Counted from the first letter of the stretch, positions 1 through 8,619 are shown. The stretch is 64,000 bases of DNA from Gracilimonas amylolytica (GCF_002911695.1 NZ_PQBS01000007.1:1-64000), one strand, 5' to 3'. Notes: generated by a model from the sequence alone, not told the origin. Program-made: numbers and translations.

Positions 1-414
1 AAATATGTACAAGAAGAACATGATATAACATTGTATGGGTATGTTATCATGCCCAATCACATTCATATGGTTGTAGAGGGTAAAGCATTATCTGCCCGAC
101 TCAGAGCGTTCAAATCATATACCGCTCGAAGTATTATTAACTATCTAAAAGCGAACAAGAAGACAAGGACGTTAGACCAACTTAAGGCAGGTAAGCTGGA
201 TAATCATAAAGACAGTGAATTCCAGGTGTGGCAGGAGGGTTTTCATCCCAAACAGGTTTCAACTCAAAAAATAATGAGACAGAAGATCAATTACATTCAC
301 TATAATCCGGTGAAATCCGGTTTCGTTTCTTCCCCGTTATATTGGCGATATTCATCGGCATTAAATTACGAGGGTGAAGAAGGTTTGATCTCGGTGAATA
401 TATTTTCAGGGTGA
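1..414 (+). CDS. REP-associated tyrosine transposase (RayT / Y1_Tnp family), 5'-truncated by the window
   Basis: The frame is open from base 1, so the true start lies upstream; an in-frame TTG at 31 is only an internal codon. The visible 137 codons contain the HUH motif HIH (codons 20-22) that binds the catalytic metal in IS200/Y1-type single-strand transposases. The C-terminus carries the RayT signature YIHYNPVKSG followed by a P-x-x-W-x-x-SS block. RayT proteins are domesticated, normally single-copy relatives of IS200 transposases that act on nearby REP palindromes. A REP-like palindrome lies 9 bp after the stop, which supports this assignment over an IS200 element. No terminal inverted repeats are visible. 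Confidence 0.85.
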   Translation, partial: KYVQEEHDITLYGYVIMPNHIHMVVEGKALSARLRAFKSYTARSIINYLKANKKTRTLDQLKAGKLDNHKDSEFQVWQEGFHPKQVSTQKIMRQKINYIHYNPVKSGFVSSPLYWRYSSALNYEGEEGLISVNIFSG

Positions 415-422
415 TGTTTTTT

Positions 423-466
423 GAGGCAGAGCCTCCGGCCAGAGTTCCGCAGCGAAGTGGCGGAAC
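423..466. repeat. REP-like palindromic element downstream of rayT
   Basis: Two perfect inverted repeats lie back to back. The first is GAGGC-AGA-GCCTC at 423-435. The second is GTTCCGC at 444-450 pairing with GCGGAAC at 460-466 around a 9-nt loop. It is GC-rich compared with its surroundings and sits just after the RayT stop codon, as expected for a REP/RayT pair. It could also serve as the transposase gene's terminator, but there is no T-tract. I saw no second copy in the window. Confidence 0.65.
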
Positions 467-491
467 CAGTACTATACTATCAATCAAAAGA

Positions 492-1112
492 TCACAGATC
501 CATCTCAATAACTGCATATTCGTAGTGCTTGCGTTCAAAGAGGGGATAAAGAAGAAATAACAGCAAGGTAATTACTCCGATCCAGTACATGCCCCAGGCA
601 TAGGTCATGTAATCAGCCAAAATACTCTTCATAGTAAACAGGTTGTAGAAGTCATGAGATGATTTAGGGAGATTACCTATAAGTGGCATTCTCCGGGCCA
701 TGGCATCGGCGGCATAGGCCGATGATTCGATCCATGCGAAGGCCGTTAGTAAAAGTCCAATTTGTGCCGTCAGGTCCTGCCGTTTCCACCAACCGAATAT
801 AAAAATGGTGAAGGGCAGAAGTATCTCAAATAAGGTTCCTCCCAAAATGGTGATAAACCTCGACCCTGTGAACCCAAAAAAAGTGTGACCTGCTTCATGA
901 ACGATCAGTAAAAAATTATCGATAAAAAAGAAAAAGGGAGTCAGGAAGAAAGGGTAAGGGTAGATCCATGCAAAAGAGATCTCCCATTTTAATGCCATCC
1001 AGTATTGTTCAGCCAGGACCCAGCAAAATGGAATACAAACTACTGAGAACCACCATTTTTTGATGTGTGGCAGAGATTTATCCAGGATATTTTCCAGATC
1101 GAAGCTTTTCAA
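492..1112 (-). CDS. integral membrane protein with HEAGH zinc-protease-like motif (M50-like)
   Basis: A 206-residue, strongly hydrophobic protein. H72-E73-A-G-H76 fits the HExxH zinc motif and lies within or next to a hydrophobic stretch (about 55-80), as in M50-type intramembrane proteases. Further hydrophobic segments lie near 22-38, 85-105, 115-130 and 168-193. I do not see a clear NPDG-type second motif of classical site-2 proteases, so protease activity is unproven. The start is TTG, immediately preceded in frame by TAA. No ATG occurs before residue 39, which is too far in. It lies 42 bp downstream of the glycosyltransferase on the same strand and may be cotranscribed with it. Confidence 0.55.
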   Translation of the reverse strand: MKSFDLENILDKSLPHIKKWWFSVVCIPFCWVLAEQYWMALKWEISFAWIYPYPFFLTPFFFFIDNFLLIVHEAGHTFFGFTGSRFITILGGTLFEILLPFTIFIFGWWKRQDLTAQIGLLLTAFAWIESSAYAADAMARRMPLIGNLPKSSHDFYNLFTMKSILADYMTYAWGMYWIGVITLLLFLLYPLFERKHYEYAVIEMDL

Positions 1113-1154
1113 TTAGTGAGGATTTATTTCAGCGTTTAAGTCATATTAAATGGA

Positions 1155-2177
1155 TCACTCGTTGATCAATGCGTTATAGGTCTTTTTCCCTTTAACAAAA
1201 TACTGCCACACGATACTGAAAGTAGACATCGTTGCCGGTTCACCGGATTCAATTCGTTTAGACCTTAGGGATTTCCTTTTTTTATGCATCAAGGGTAGTT
1301 TCATAAAGAAATGAACATGGGCTTTAAGCACGGCCATCCATTCCTTGGGTTTCCCCTCCAAAAGAGCTTTCCAGGCAGCAATAGCGTCAAGTATGATCCG
1401 GACAGGTATGCGCTTCAATAAGCTTGATGTGGAATAATTTTTCCATAGCATGAACAAGCTGTTTCGGAAATTGTAATATACTTTACGAGGTGAATCCATT
1501 GGCAACGAACCGCCTCCTAAATGATAAACAATGCTTTCAGGAGTAATGCCGATCTTATACCCCTGATTTTGAAGTCTCCAGCAGAGGTCGATCTCTTCCA
1601 TATGAAATTCAAAATCCTCGTCAAATGCGCCGATCTCTGTAAAAAGATCTTTTCGAACAGCCAATGCAGCTCCGCTCGCCCAAAAAATATACTCCTCATG
1701 ATCATATTGTCCGTCATCTTTTTCTACCGTATCAAATACTCTTCCGCGGCAAAATGGATACCCAAACTTGTCGATAAATCCACCTGCCGCACCGGCATAT
1801 TCAAAGTGATCTTTCTTGCGGTAGTCTCTTAATTTGGGTTGAACTGCTGCGGTATTTTCAGACTGAAAGGCAGAATTGAGTCCGTAAAGCCACTTTTTAT
1901 CCACCTCAACATCATTATTGAGAAACAAGACAATTTCTTTGGAAGCAAATGGAACTGCTCTGTTATTTCCGCCACAATAGCCGTAATTTCGATCGAAGGA
2001 CGCAATTTTTACATCAGGGTAGTTGGACCTGATCCATTCTTTTGAACCGTCATCAGATGCATTATCAGCTATGATGATCTCAAAATCAGGATAATCAGTT
2101 TCAACCACGGACGGCAAAAATCTCTTGAGATGATCAAGAGCATTCCAGGTAACTATGATGATACTGAAGCCTTTCAA
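1155..2177 (-). CDS. family 2 glycosyltransferase (rhamnosyltransferase-like)
   Basis: A GT-A fold GT2 enzyme of 340 residues that transfers a sugar from a nucleotide donor, probably in cell-surface polysaccharide or glycolipid assembly. The N-terminus has the GT2 opening SIIIVTWN (residues 5-12) and the ADNAS motif. An LNNDVEV motif follows (the DxD equivalent near residue 87), then W.SGA and an EEIDLCWR block typical of WbbL-like rhamnosyltransferases. The start is TTG: the nucleotide-binding strand begins only four residues later and no ATG lies in frame before the upstream stop. The membrane protein follows 42 bp downstream. No polysaccharide cluster surrounds it, so the acceptor is unknown. 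Confidence 0.85.
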   Translation of the reverse strand: MKGFSIIIVTWNALDHLKRFLPSVVETDYPDFEIIIADNASDDGSKEWIRSNYPDVKIASFDRNYGYCGGNNRAVPFASKEIVLFLNNDVEVDKKWLYGLNSAFQSENTAAVQPKLRDYRKKDHFEYAGAAGGFIDKFGYPFCRGRVFDTVEKDDGQYDHEEYIFWASGAALAVRKDLFTEIGAFDEDFEFHMEEIDLCWRLQNQGYKIGITPESIVYHLGGGSLPMDSPRKVYYNFRNSLFMLWKNYSTSSLLKRIPVRIILDAIAAWKALLEGKPKEWMAVLKAHVHFFMKLPLMHKKRKSLRSKRIESGEPATMSTFSIVWQYFVKGKKTYNALINE

Positions 2178-2271
2178 TGAATGAATGTAATTTTGTGAAT
2201 GTTAAGATTAATGATCTGAAGCCATCTTATTAAATCGGCCGGATGAACAAACGTCAGATGATACAAAAAGT

Positions 2272-2787
2272 ATGATCAAAATAGGGCTTATATCTGATAC
2301 ACATAGCTATTTAGACCCTCAGGTTTTGGATTTCTTTGAGGGATGCAATGAAATATGGCATGCCGGTGATTTTGGAAACATTCAGATCGCTGAACAGCTG
2401 AGAAAGATCGCCCCTGTGATCGGTGTATATGGTAACATTGATGGGGAAGATATCAGGCAGGAATTTCCATTGCATCAACGCTTTGAAAGGGAAGGTCTTA
2501 ATATCTGGATCACACACATTGGTGGGGTACCTGGACGGTATTGCTTACCTATCAGGCAGGAACTTGAAAGCGACCCGCCGGAGCTATTCATTTGCGGGCA
2601 CTCTCACATACTACGGATATCGAGAGATCAGGATCTTGAAAACATGTTGTACATGAACCCCGGTGCAGCAGGGAAACAAGGGTTTCAGTCGCACCGTACC
2701 ATCATTCGCTTTCAAATCGATGACGGTAAGATCCACAATGTTGAGGTTATCAATTTAGATATTGAGGAAGAGGAAGCTGCTGAGTAA
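2272..2787 (+). CDS. YfcE/MJ0936-family metallophosphoesterase
   Basis: A 171-residue calcineurin-like phosphoesterase of the small YfcE/MJ0936 group, active on phosphodiesters in vitro; its physiological substrate is not established. All metal-ligand blocks are visible: SDTH near the N-terminus (D9, H11), HAGD (30-33), GNID (about 54-57), THIGG, CGHSH (about 108-112) and NPGAAG. The length is normal for the family. It is transcribed divergently from the glycosyltransferase. A sequence matching the Bacteroidota -7 box (TAATTTTG, 2188-2195) lies 77 bp upstream, but I see no well-spaced -33 element. It converges with the carotenoid desaturase, leaving a 16-bp gap. Confidence 0.9.
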   Translation: MIKIGLISDTHSYLDPQVLDFFEGCNEIWHAGDFGNIQIAEQLRKIAPVIGVYGNIDGEDIRQEFPLHQRFEREGLNIWITHIGGVPGRYCLPIRQELESDPPELFICGHSHILRISRDQDLENMLYMNPGAAGKQGFQSHRTIIRFQIDDGKIHNVEVINLDIEEEEAAE

Positions 2788-2803
2788 GCTCTTTCAATCT
2801 ATT

Positions 2804-4282
2804 TTAAATATTTTCGTAACGCTCAATTAATGTTAAAGCATTGAAAGCTGATTGAATAACTAATGGAATCCCACCTCCGGGATGAGTGGATCCGCCCACC
2901 ATGTACAGTTTTTCAATATCTCTTGATTTGTTTCTCGGCCGCAGGAAAGCTGAAAACAGATTATTGGAGGATGTGCCGTAAATACTTCCCTTATTTGAGA
3001 GATATTTTTCGGAAAAATCAACCGGCGTTATCTGTGAACGATATACAATATGGTTTGATAATGAATCTAAACCACGTTTTTGTAATGCCTTAATGATCTT
3101 ATCACCGTATGAGGTGCTGTTCTTATCCCAGTCGTAGTGTTCATTCAGGTAAGGGGCATTTACCAATATGAAAAGATTACTGCCGCCATCGGGTGCATGA
3201 GTAGGATCTGAATACGAAGTATTTGCAACATATATCGAAGGATCATCCGGCATTACCTTATCTTTGAATATCTGTTCGAATTCATATTCATAATTCTCAG
3301 AGAAAAATATGTTGTGATGAACAAGCTGTTCATATGTCTTATCCAAACCAAGTAACAGTACATAACCGGAACAAGATGGTTCAATGGATTCCGCTTTTAT
3401 CTTTTTTGATGGTTTTATTGAGTGATCAGAAACCAGGTTTGTGATGGTTTCAGTAGCATCACTGTTTGATATGATCAATTCAGCTTTAACAGTTTCACCA
3501 TTATTTAAAATGAGACCCTGAGCCTCACCATCTTTTATGACCAATGACTGAATAGGATGTTCGAAATGAAAATTGACACCCATAGATAGAGCTAGATCAT
3601 ACAGGCTTTTAGCAACCTGATACATACCTCCTTTTACATAATAACCACCTTGATTCAGTTCAACATGAGGAATAACATTTAAGGTAGCGGGTGCCTGAAA
3701 AGGAGAGGAGCCATTGTATGTAGCAAAACGTTTAAAGAACTTTCGCATATACTCAGATCTGAACTCCTGATCCACTTTCTTAGCGACTGTGCTAAAGGCA
3801 TCAATGCCAAAGAAACTCAGAATTTTGAGTTTTTTGAGGTCTTTAAATCCATAAAGTGGGTTAAAGATGAATGCATCTTTAGTTTTTTCATATAAGTCCG
3901 CAGCATGATCCAGGAATTGAGGATAAGCCTCAGCATCTTCAGCTGAAAAAGATCGAATTTCTTCAACAGAATCTTGTCTGTTCTCAAAGTTGTTAAAGAC
4001 GGTTCCATCCTGATAAAAATATCGGCATATAGGATCTAAGGGGACAAACTCCAGATGATCCTGAAGATCCTCTCCACATACTTTAAAGAGTTTATCAAGC
4101 AAAAAAGGCATGGTCAACAAACTGGGTCCGGTATCAAACCTGAATCCTTCAGCTCTGATCTCATTCATTTTACCGCCTACCCCTTTATTCTTCTCAAATA
4201 CGGTTACATCATGACCTTTTGAAGCTAATAAACATGAAACCGAGAGGCCTCCTAACCCTGCTCCAACAACTGCAATCTTCAT
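2804..4282 (-). CDS. carotenoid desaturase, CrtI/CrtD family
   Basis: A 492-residue FAD-dependent oxidoreductase. The N-terminus holds the dinucleotide-binding motif GAGLGGLS (7-14), then E30 after a second strand, and the GGKM and DTGPSLL blocks typical of CrtI-type desaturases. The C-terminal FAD motif GGSTHPGGGIPLV begins at residue 463. Its GGS-HPGGG form is, from memory, closer to CrtD-type hydroxycarotenoid 3,4-desaturases than to CrtI, whose motif is usually AGTHPGAG. It should introduce double bonds into a carotenoid in the membrane. No crtB, crtE or other carotenoid gene is in the window. The PH-domain gene lies 12 bp upstream on the same strand. Confidence 0.85.
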   Translation of the reverse strand: MKIAVVGAGLGGLSVSCLLASKGHDVTVFEKNKGVGGKMNEIRAEGFRFDTGPSLLTMPFLLDKLFKVCGEDLQDHLEFVPLDPICRYFYQDGTVFNNFENRQDSVEEIRSFSAEDAEAYPQFLDHAADLYEKTKDAFIFNPLYGFKDLKKLKILSFFGIDAFSTVAKKVDQEFRSEYMRKFFKRFATYNGSSPFQAPATLNVIPHVELNQGGYYVKGGMYQVAKSLYDLALSMGVNFHFEHPIQSLVIKDGEAQGLILNNGETVKAELIISNSDATETITNLVSDHSIKPSKKIKAESIEPSCSGYVLLLGLDKTYEQLVHHNIFFSENYEYEFEQIFKDKVMPDDPSIYVANTSYSDPTHAPDGGSNLFILVNAPYLNEHYDWDKNSTSYGDKIIKALQKRGLDSLSNHIVYRSQITPVDFSEKYLSNKGSIYGTSSNNLFSAFLRPRNKSRDIEKLYMVGGSTHPGGGIPLVIQSAFNALTLIERYENI

Positions 4283-4294
4283 GTAACAGGTGTT

Positions 4295-4819
4295 TTAAGG
4301 TTGAATCTTATTGTCGATGGATCTGAGAGTATCTCGAATATCTTTGAGCAGGTCTGAGGTACTTACTGATGGTTCGGCAGAGGAAGTCATTTCTGTGACT
4401 TTATCTCTTTGCTCAAATACCATGTTGCGAAATTCTACCGCATCGATTATCCCTATTAGGGATAGGTCTGCCGTATTTTGACCGGTATTTCCGGCTGTCT
4501 CAATTCTGAGAATACTCAATCCAAAGTACTTTAGCAGTGGCCCCTCCTTAAAAGTGAGGTCCTGAATTTTATCTAAGGGTATGGTTCGTTCGGTTTGAAA
4601 TATATAACCTTTTTTAAAGCGCAGTGAGCGAGTGGTTAGTTCACACTCTAAACGATCAAAATATCGGTTTAGGTAGATGTTCCCCAGTATTAACCAAAAT
4701 GGAAGCAGGGGGAGTAACACAACGGAGATAACCAAAACCAGGGATGCGTACCAAAGTACATACGATTTAATGCGTGGATTGAATTCTGCCTTATGTATCA
4801 CGGCGGCTTTTGAGGTCAT
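4295..4819 (-). CDS. bacterial PH-domain membrane protein (YdbS/YdbT-like)
   Basis: A 174-residue protein with two adjacent hydrophobic segments (about 20-50) followed by a bPH2-type domain (about 55-140). Recognisable elements are the stretch L.T.RSLRFKKGYIF, then IPLDKIQDLTF and ILRIETAG, which is the usual pattern of YdbS/YdbT proteins. The C-terminal 35 residues are polar and rich in S/T and D. Function is unknown; the family is associated with membrane proteins in several phyla. It lies 12 bp upstream of the carotenoid desaturase on the same strand, probably one transcript, though a functional link is not obvious. Confidence 0.8.
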   Translation of the reverse strand: MTSKAAVIHKAEFNPRIKSYVLWYASLVLVISVVLLPLLPFWLILGNIYLNRYFDRLECELTTRSLRFKKGYIFQTERTIPLDKIQDLTFKEGPLLKYFGLSILRIETAGNTGQNTADLSLIGIIDAVEFRNMVFEQRDKVTEMTSSAEPSVSTSDLLKDIRDTLRSIDNKIQP

Positions 4820-4885
4820 TGATCCGAATTTTTATGATGTCTGTTAATGATCAGCAATACCTCGAAATATACTAAAGATGGTGTC

Positions 4886-5443
4886 TTAATCATTTTGAAT
4901 TTCTTCATTTGGGATGAAATCCATTGCCAGGGAATTCATACAATATCGCAGTCCGGTTGGTTGCGGCCCATCATCAAAAACATGCCCCAGGTGACTACCG
5001 CAGTTGGAACAAACGATCTCTGTTCGGGTCATGAACCAACTGTTATCTTCCCGCTCACCAACCAAAGAGTCAGCTAAAGGTTGCCAGAAACTTGGCCAGC
5101 CGGAACCACTTTCATATTTATGTTCAGAGCTGTAAAGTTTCTGTCCACAGGCTCCACATACGTAAATACCTTCGCGTTTATTACTGTTATATTCATTTAC
5201 GAAAGGAAGTTCGGTTCCTCGATCCCTGAGTATGCGATATTCTTTATCGGTCAATATTTCTTTCCATTCAGCTTCTGTTTTTTGAAGGGGGTAGTTCTCA
5301 TCCGGCATAGTGTCAGTTTGAGTGATATTCATAGCGATACTTGAATGCTCAGCAACTACAACTTCATCTTGCTGGTTATTGATAAAATAAAATCCAACTG
5401 CAAGCAGGATAGCAGATAGAAAGGCTATTATTTTTAGCTTCAT
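4886..5443 (-). CDS. msrB: peptide-methionine (R)-S-oxide reductase MsrB, exported
   Basis: MsrB reduces methionine-R-sulfoxide in proteins. The catalytic domain covers about residues 55-182. C96/C99 and C145/C148 are the structural zinc ligands. GSGWPSFW and RYCMNS (catalytic C168) are the active-site blocks. A hydrophobic N-terminal segment (4-22) with no obvious cleavage site suggests membrane anchoring with the enzyme facing the periplasm, so it would repair envelope proteins. This is an inference from topology. There is no fused MsrA. The gene follows the repeat-surface-protein gene by 90 bp on the same strand. Confidence 0.95.
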   Translation of the reverse strand: MKLKIIAFLSAILLAVGFYFINNQQDEVVVAEHSSIAMNITQTDTMPDENYPLQKTEAEWKEILTDKEYRILRDRGTELPFVNEYNSNKREGIYVCGACGQKLYSSEHKYESGSGWPSFWQPLADSLVGEREDNSWFMTRTEIVCSNCGSHLGHVFDDGPQPTGLRYCMNSLAMDFIPNEEIQND

Positions 5444-5533
5444 TTCAATGGTATATAGGTTAGAATTCTTTCAGCTCCCAACCTAACAGTAAAAGCCTAC
5501 GAATAGTTTATTCTATGAATTGCTTAATAAAAA

Positions 5534-7012
5534 TTACCAATCAATGTCCCAGTTATTGAATTCATCTTGGAAACGTTTCGGGGCCTCCTGTTTGAATAGC
5601 CGGATACCGGCAGTAAATCCAACCCAGAATCGATATTGTCTGCCTTTGCGTTCGGGAGACCACAGGCTATACCAGGTGTATTCGTTAGCATTATTGATTC
5701 TGGTGACCTGTGCGTTGAATGGCGGCCCGCCATATATTGAAAACCCATTAGCCAGTCTTTTACCCAACAGAAATTTATAGGAATATATGAGGTTAAGATC
5801 TTCTCTCCATTCATCTTCAAAATGATGCAAAACTGAAAATTCCTGATTAACAAACACGGTTTCGTTTTTCCAGTTCTCAAAAGAATCAGTAACGTTTTTC
5901 TCAAGACCTATAGCCAGTCCCACCCTGTAAACATCTCGGTTTAACAGAGGATTATATCCAAAGATGGCTGAGTTGTACACTCTGTGTGTCCCAAGAGTCA
6001 GGCCAAGATCAGTAAACCCGCCATCAGAAAAACGCACATCGATGTTTTTACGACCGTTTCCATAGTAGCTTATGAATCCAATAGGTACCCCTTCAAATTC
6101 TTTGGCATAGTTGATCAAACCGATCTGTAATCCGGTTGCTTTTTGAGAAGCATTTAAAAACCCGGCAAATTGTAGTCCTTCCATTTCATGAGCAATATTG
6201 GCAGCTCCTGAAATAGCAGCTCCCTCAAGTTCTCGGGCATAATTCAATCCACCTGTCACCAGTAAACCACTTGCAGAGCTTTTTGCTAAGTTAAATGCGG
6301 CTGATACCATTAATCCCTCAATATTTCCAAGTGCTGAATTTCCTAAACCGGAAACCTGTAACCCGGAGGCATTAGCACCTGCAAAGTTCAATAACCCGGT
6401 AACCTGCAAACCCTCGATATCTTGTTTTGCAACGTTAGTAATTCCGGATAGCTGAAGCCCGGATATATCACCATAAGAGGCATTGAATAATCCCGAACCC
6501 TGTAAGCCTTCAATATTTCCTTTGGCAATGTTAGAAACCCCGGAAAGTTGAATGCCACCGGTACTTTCTCCGGATATGTTTGCCAATCCTGCAAGCTGAA
6601 ATCCCTCCAGTTCACCTGATGCAAAATTTGTTATACCTGCAAGCTGAACACCGGACAAATCCCGGCCTGAAAAGTTACCGATACCGGCAAGGTTGATTCC
6701 TGATAAATTACCTTTTGAGATGTTCCCTAATCCGGCCAGTTGAAAACCAGAGGCGTAGTGTTTATTGTAGTTGATCAAGCCCCCGATCTCACCACCATCC
6801 AAACCGCCATGATAACCGCCGAGAATATTGATGGAATACCTGGCCGTATAATTAGGTGCTTCTACTCCATTTGTGCTAAGGGGAGGGAAGAGGGTCACCC
6901 TCCACTTTCTGTATTCTAAGTCGTTTTGTTGTTTATCTTGAGCCCACGTCACAGCCGGATGTAAAACCAATGCTGTAACGATCAGAAAGGTTGATAGAAG
7001 GAACTTGTTCAT
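5534..7012 (-). CDS. secreted repeat protein with 16 tandem ~16-residue repeats and a C-terminal barrel-like domain
   Basis: A 492-residue protein with a signal peptide (cleavage near A24 of TWAQ). Residues 73-317 are built of sixteen units: the first eleven are 16 residues, then three of 15, one of 14 and a last partial unit. The consensus is G-[LIVF]-Q-[LV]-x-G-[LIV]-x-N-x-[AS]-x-G-x-[LI]-[SE]. Glycine and asparagine are nearly invariant, which predicts a regular beta structure. The last about 170 residues alternate hydrophobic and polar residues and end in IDW, like an outer-membrane barrel. The repeats resemble what I remember as the LA_2272-type surface repeat first named in Leptospira; function is unknown. 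It lies upstream of msrB on the same strand. Confidence 0.7.
   Translation of the reverse strand: MNKFLLSTFLIVTALVLHPAVTWAQDKQQNDLEYRKWRVTLFPPLSTNGVEAPNYTARYSINILGGYHGGLDGGEIGGLINYNKHYASGFQLAGLGNISKGNLSGINLAGIGNFSGRDLSGVQLAGITNFASGELEGFQLAGLANISGESTGGIQLSGVSNIAKGNIEGLQGSGLFNASYGDISGLQLSGITNVAKQDIEGLQVTGLLNFAGANASGLQVSGLGNSALGNIEGLMVSAAFNLAKSSASGLLVTGGLNYARELEGAAISGAANIAHEMEGLQFAGFLNASQKATGLQIGLINYAKEFEGVPIGFISYYGNGRKNIDVRFSDGGFTDLGLTLGTHRVYNSAIFGYNPLLNRDVYRVGLAIGLEKNVTDSFENWKNETVFVNQEFSVLHHFEDEWREDLNLIYSYKFLLGKRLANGFSIYGGPPFNAQVTRINNANEYTWYSLWSPERKGRQYRFWVGFTAGIRLFKQEAPKRFQDEFNNWDIDW
6062..6796 (-). repeat. coding tandem repeat, 48-bp period
   Basis: This is the DNA of the sixteen repeat units within the surface-protein gene. 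Eleven units are exactly 48 bp, three are 45 bp, one is 42 bp and the last is partial. The DNA copies are clearly diverged in synonymous positions while the G, Q, G and N codons persist. That points to old, purifying-selected repeats and not to a recently expanded array. Confidence 0.8.
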
Positions 7013-7106
7013 AGCCTGAATTGGAATTGTATTGAAATTCAGGGTTCCATACGAACTTGAGGCAAAAAGGTTGTAAAAAATACCCGGATTTTTGGATCTG
7101 TTTTGA

Positions 7107-7637
7107 TCAGACCAATGGATCTTTCAACTCTGGGAATTCGTCGTTAAGTACATCATTCCAGTTTTGCACTTCATCTACGGTTGATAGCAGATTCTCAACG
7201 TCACCATCAAGCTCAATTCGCTCAATTTTGTCTCCCTGAACGATCTGATTTACAACAGCCATATCGTCATCGGACATAACTTCACCAAACACAGCATGTC
7301 GTCCATCTAACCAGGGGGTTTCAACATGAGTAATGAAGAACTGACTGCCATTGGTATTTGGTCCGGCATTGGCCATGGATAACTTTCCGGGTTCATTATG
7401 GATCAAGCTCTGATCAAATTCATCCTCAAAACGGTAACCCGGTCCGCCTCGGCCATCACCGTTAGGGCACCCACCTTGTATCATAAAGTCGTTGATCACA
7501 CGGTGAAAAAACAAGTTATCATAAAATCCACGTGAAGCTAAATTGACAAAATTAGCTACCGTCTTTGGGGCTTTGTCAGGAAACAGTTTTATGTTGATGT
7601 TCCCCTTATTCGTGTGAAGTGTACAAGTAATATCCAT
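7107..7637 (-). CDS. cyclophilin-type peptidyl-prolyl cis-trans isomerase
   Basis: Catalyses cis-trans isomerisation of X-Pro bonds. It carries the cyclophilin core: FHRVI (44-48), FMIQGG (51-56), GNG-like GDGRGGPGY, the [17 protein letters not shown] block (about 93-109) and the substrate-binding W of [11 protein letters not shown]. There is no signal peptide, so it is probably cytoplasmic, like PpiB. Length 176 is slightly long because of an acidic C-terminal tail (about 140-176) that I cannot assign. It lies 8 bp downstream of the PagL-like gene on the same strand. Confidence 0.93.
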   Translation of the reverse strand: MDITCTLHTNKGNINIKLFPDKAPKTVANFVNLASRGFYDNLFFHRVINDFMIQGGCPNGDGRGGPGYRFEDEFDQSLIHNEPGKLSMANAGPNTNGSQFFITHVETPWLDGRHAVFGEVMSDDDMAVVNQIVQGDKIERIELDGDVENLLSTVDEVQNWNDVLNDEFPELKDPLV

Positions 7638-7645
7638 GATCTGTT

Positions 7646-8278
7646 TTAATGAAATGAAAGAGTTAAAAATAGGAAATTTGAGTCGAGTCCGGGGTTTTCT
7701 GATCCGGTCTGAGCATTGGAAATATGGTGGAATTTATAGCCCAGTGACAGATCTGAAAAGGAATTTATTGTAAAAACATTTCCAACCGTTATATCAAAAG
7801 TGAAATTAAGCTTTCTTCCTTTGTCAGTCGGGAAATATTCGTCCATTAATATAATACCACCGGTAGTTTGAGCAAAAGGGGTTATCCATTTTGAGTGATA
7901 TTTTTTAACTAAAAATCCGGCAGGGGAGAAACCAAACCCACTGCTTGTAGTACGGCGGTCGTTAGCGTCTCGTTTAGGGTAGTCAAAATGAAGATACGGA
8001 ATGATTCCTGCTGAATACCACAGGGAAAATCCATTATTCAACTCTTTGATATATTTTTGAAATCCAATTCTCAATATCTGAGTCTGTGAATTTCTTGTTT
8101 TGCCCAGAAACCTTACAGATTGAGCTGAATAACCACCCCAAAAAGTATATCTGTTGTCGAAATGTTGAGAAACCGAAGAGTTTTTATTCTGAGCTAAAGC
8201 ATTTGAAGGTGATACCGAAATGAAGGTAAAGACAATCAAAAAGAATAAAACAAACCGTAACTCACTGGAAAACTTCAA
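7646..8278 (-). CDS. PagL-like lipid A 3-O-deacylase / acyloxyacyl hydrolase family
   Basis: A 210-residue protein with a signal peptide ending near ALAQ30. The C-terminus has the PagL active-site pattern: H185-x-S187-N188 in FHHISN and E194 six residues later, matching the His-Ser-Glu catalytic arrangement of PagL, and it ends in F-H like a barrel strand. PagL removes the 3-position acyl chain from lipid A in the outer membrane, reducing endotoxicity or aiding envelope adaptation. Overall similarity is judged from this motif, the barrel-like alternation and the size, so the substrate is inferred. It is flanked by a small membrane protein (9 bp upstream) and cyclophilin (8 bp downstream), probably one transcript. 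Confidence 0.75.
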   Translation of the reverse strand: MKFSSELRFVLFFLIVFTFISVSPSNALAQNKNSSVSQHFDNRYTFWGGYSAQSVRFLGKTRNSQTQILRIGFQKYIKELNNGFSLWYSAGIIPYLHFDYPKRDANDRRTTSSGFGFSPAGFLVKKYHSKWITPFAQTTGGIILMDEYFPTDKGRKLNFTFDITVGNVFTINSFSDLSLGYKFHHISNAQTGSENPGLDSNFLFLTLSFH

Positions 8279-8287
8279 AAAAATAGA

Positions 8288-8614
8288 TCAGGATTTGGTT
8301 TTGTTGGTTTTTAAAAAGCTGATCACTGAAACGATCCATATGACTATCCACGCGCCACTCAGATATAGGTTATCAGCATAGTAAAATATTCCAACGGTTA
8401 GTCCATATATAATATGATAGAAAATAGGTGGGGCTGAAGTTTTGTTTGCCTTACTGTTAAGGGTAGGCATTACAAAGGTGAGCAGCTTACTGATCAGTAG
8501 TAATGCTGTATACACCCAAAGAACGATATTTAGTACATCGTTGGGATACACTGCATATAATGCGATAATAAGAAGAACTACAACGTCGAGATAGGCGTCT
8601 TTAAGCCATTTCAT
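8288..8614 (-). CDS. small multipass membrane protein, unknown
   Basis: A 108-residue protein with about four hydrophobic segments (near 10-24, 26-48, 65-80 and 84-100) separated by short polar turns, and a lysine-rich C-terminal end that suggests a cytoplasmic tail. I do not recognise a family. It lies between the cold-shock gene (5 bp) and the PagL-like gene (9 bp), all on the minus strand, so it is probably translated from the same message. A role in the envelope is only suggested by its neighbour. Confidence 0.65.
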   Translation of the reverse strand: MKWLKDAYLDVVVLLIIALYAVYPNDVLNIVLWVYTALLLISKLLTFVMPTLNSKANKTSAPPIFYHIIYGLTVGIFYYADNLYLSGAWIVIWIVSVISFLKTNKTKS

Positions 8615-8619
8615 TAAAT

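Noticed and set aside
6062-6796. Regular 48-bp DNA periodicity that could suggest a CRISPR or minisatellite array
   Set aside because: It encodes the repeat protein in frame, the copies are diverged at DNA level, and there are no constant repeats with unique spacers.
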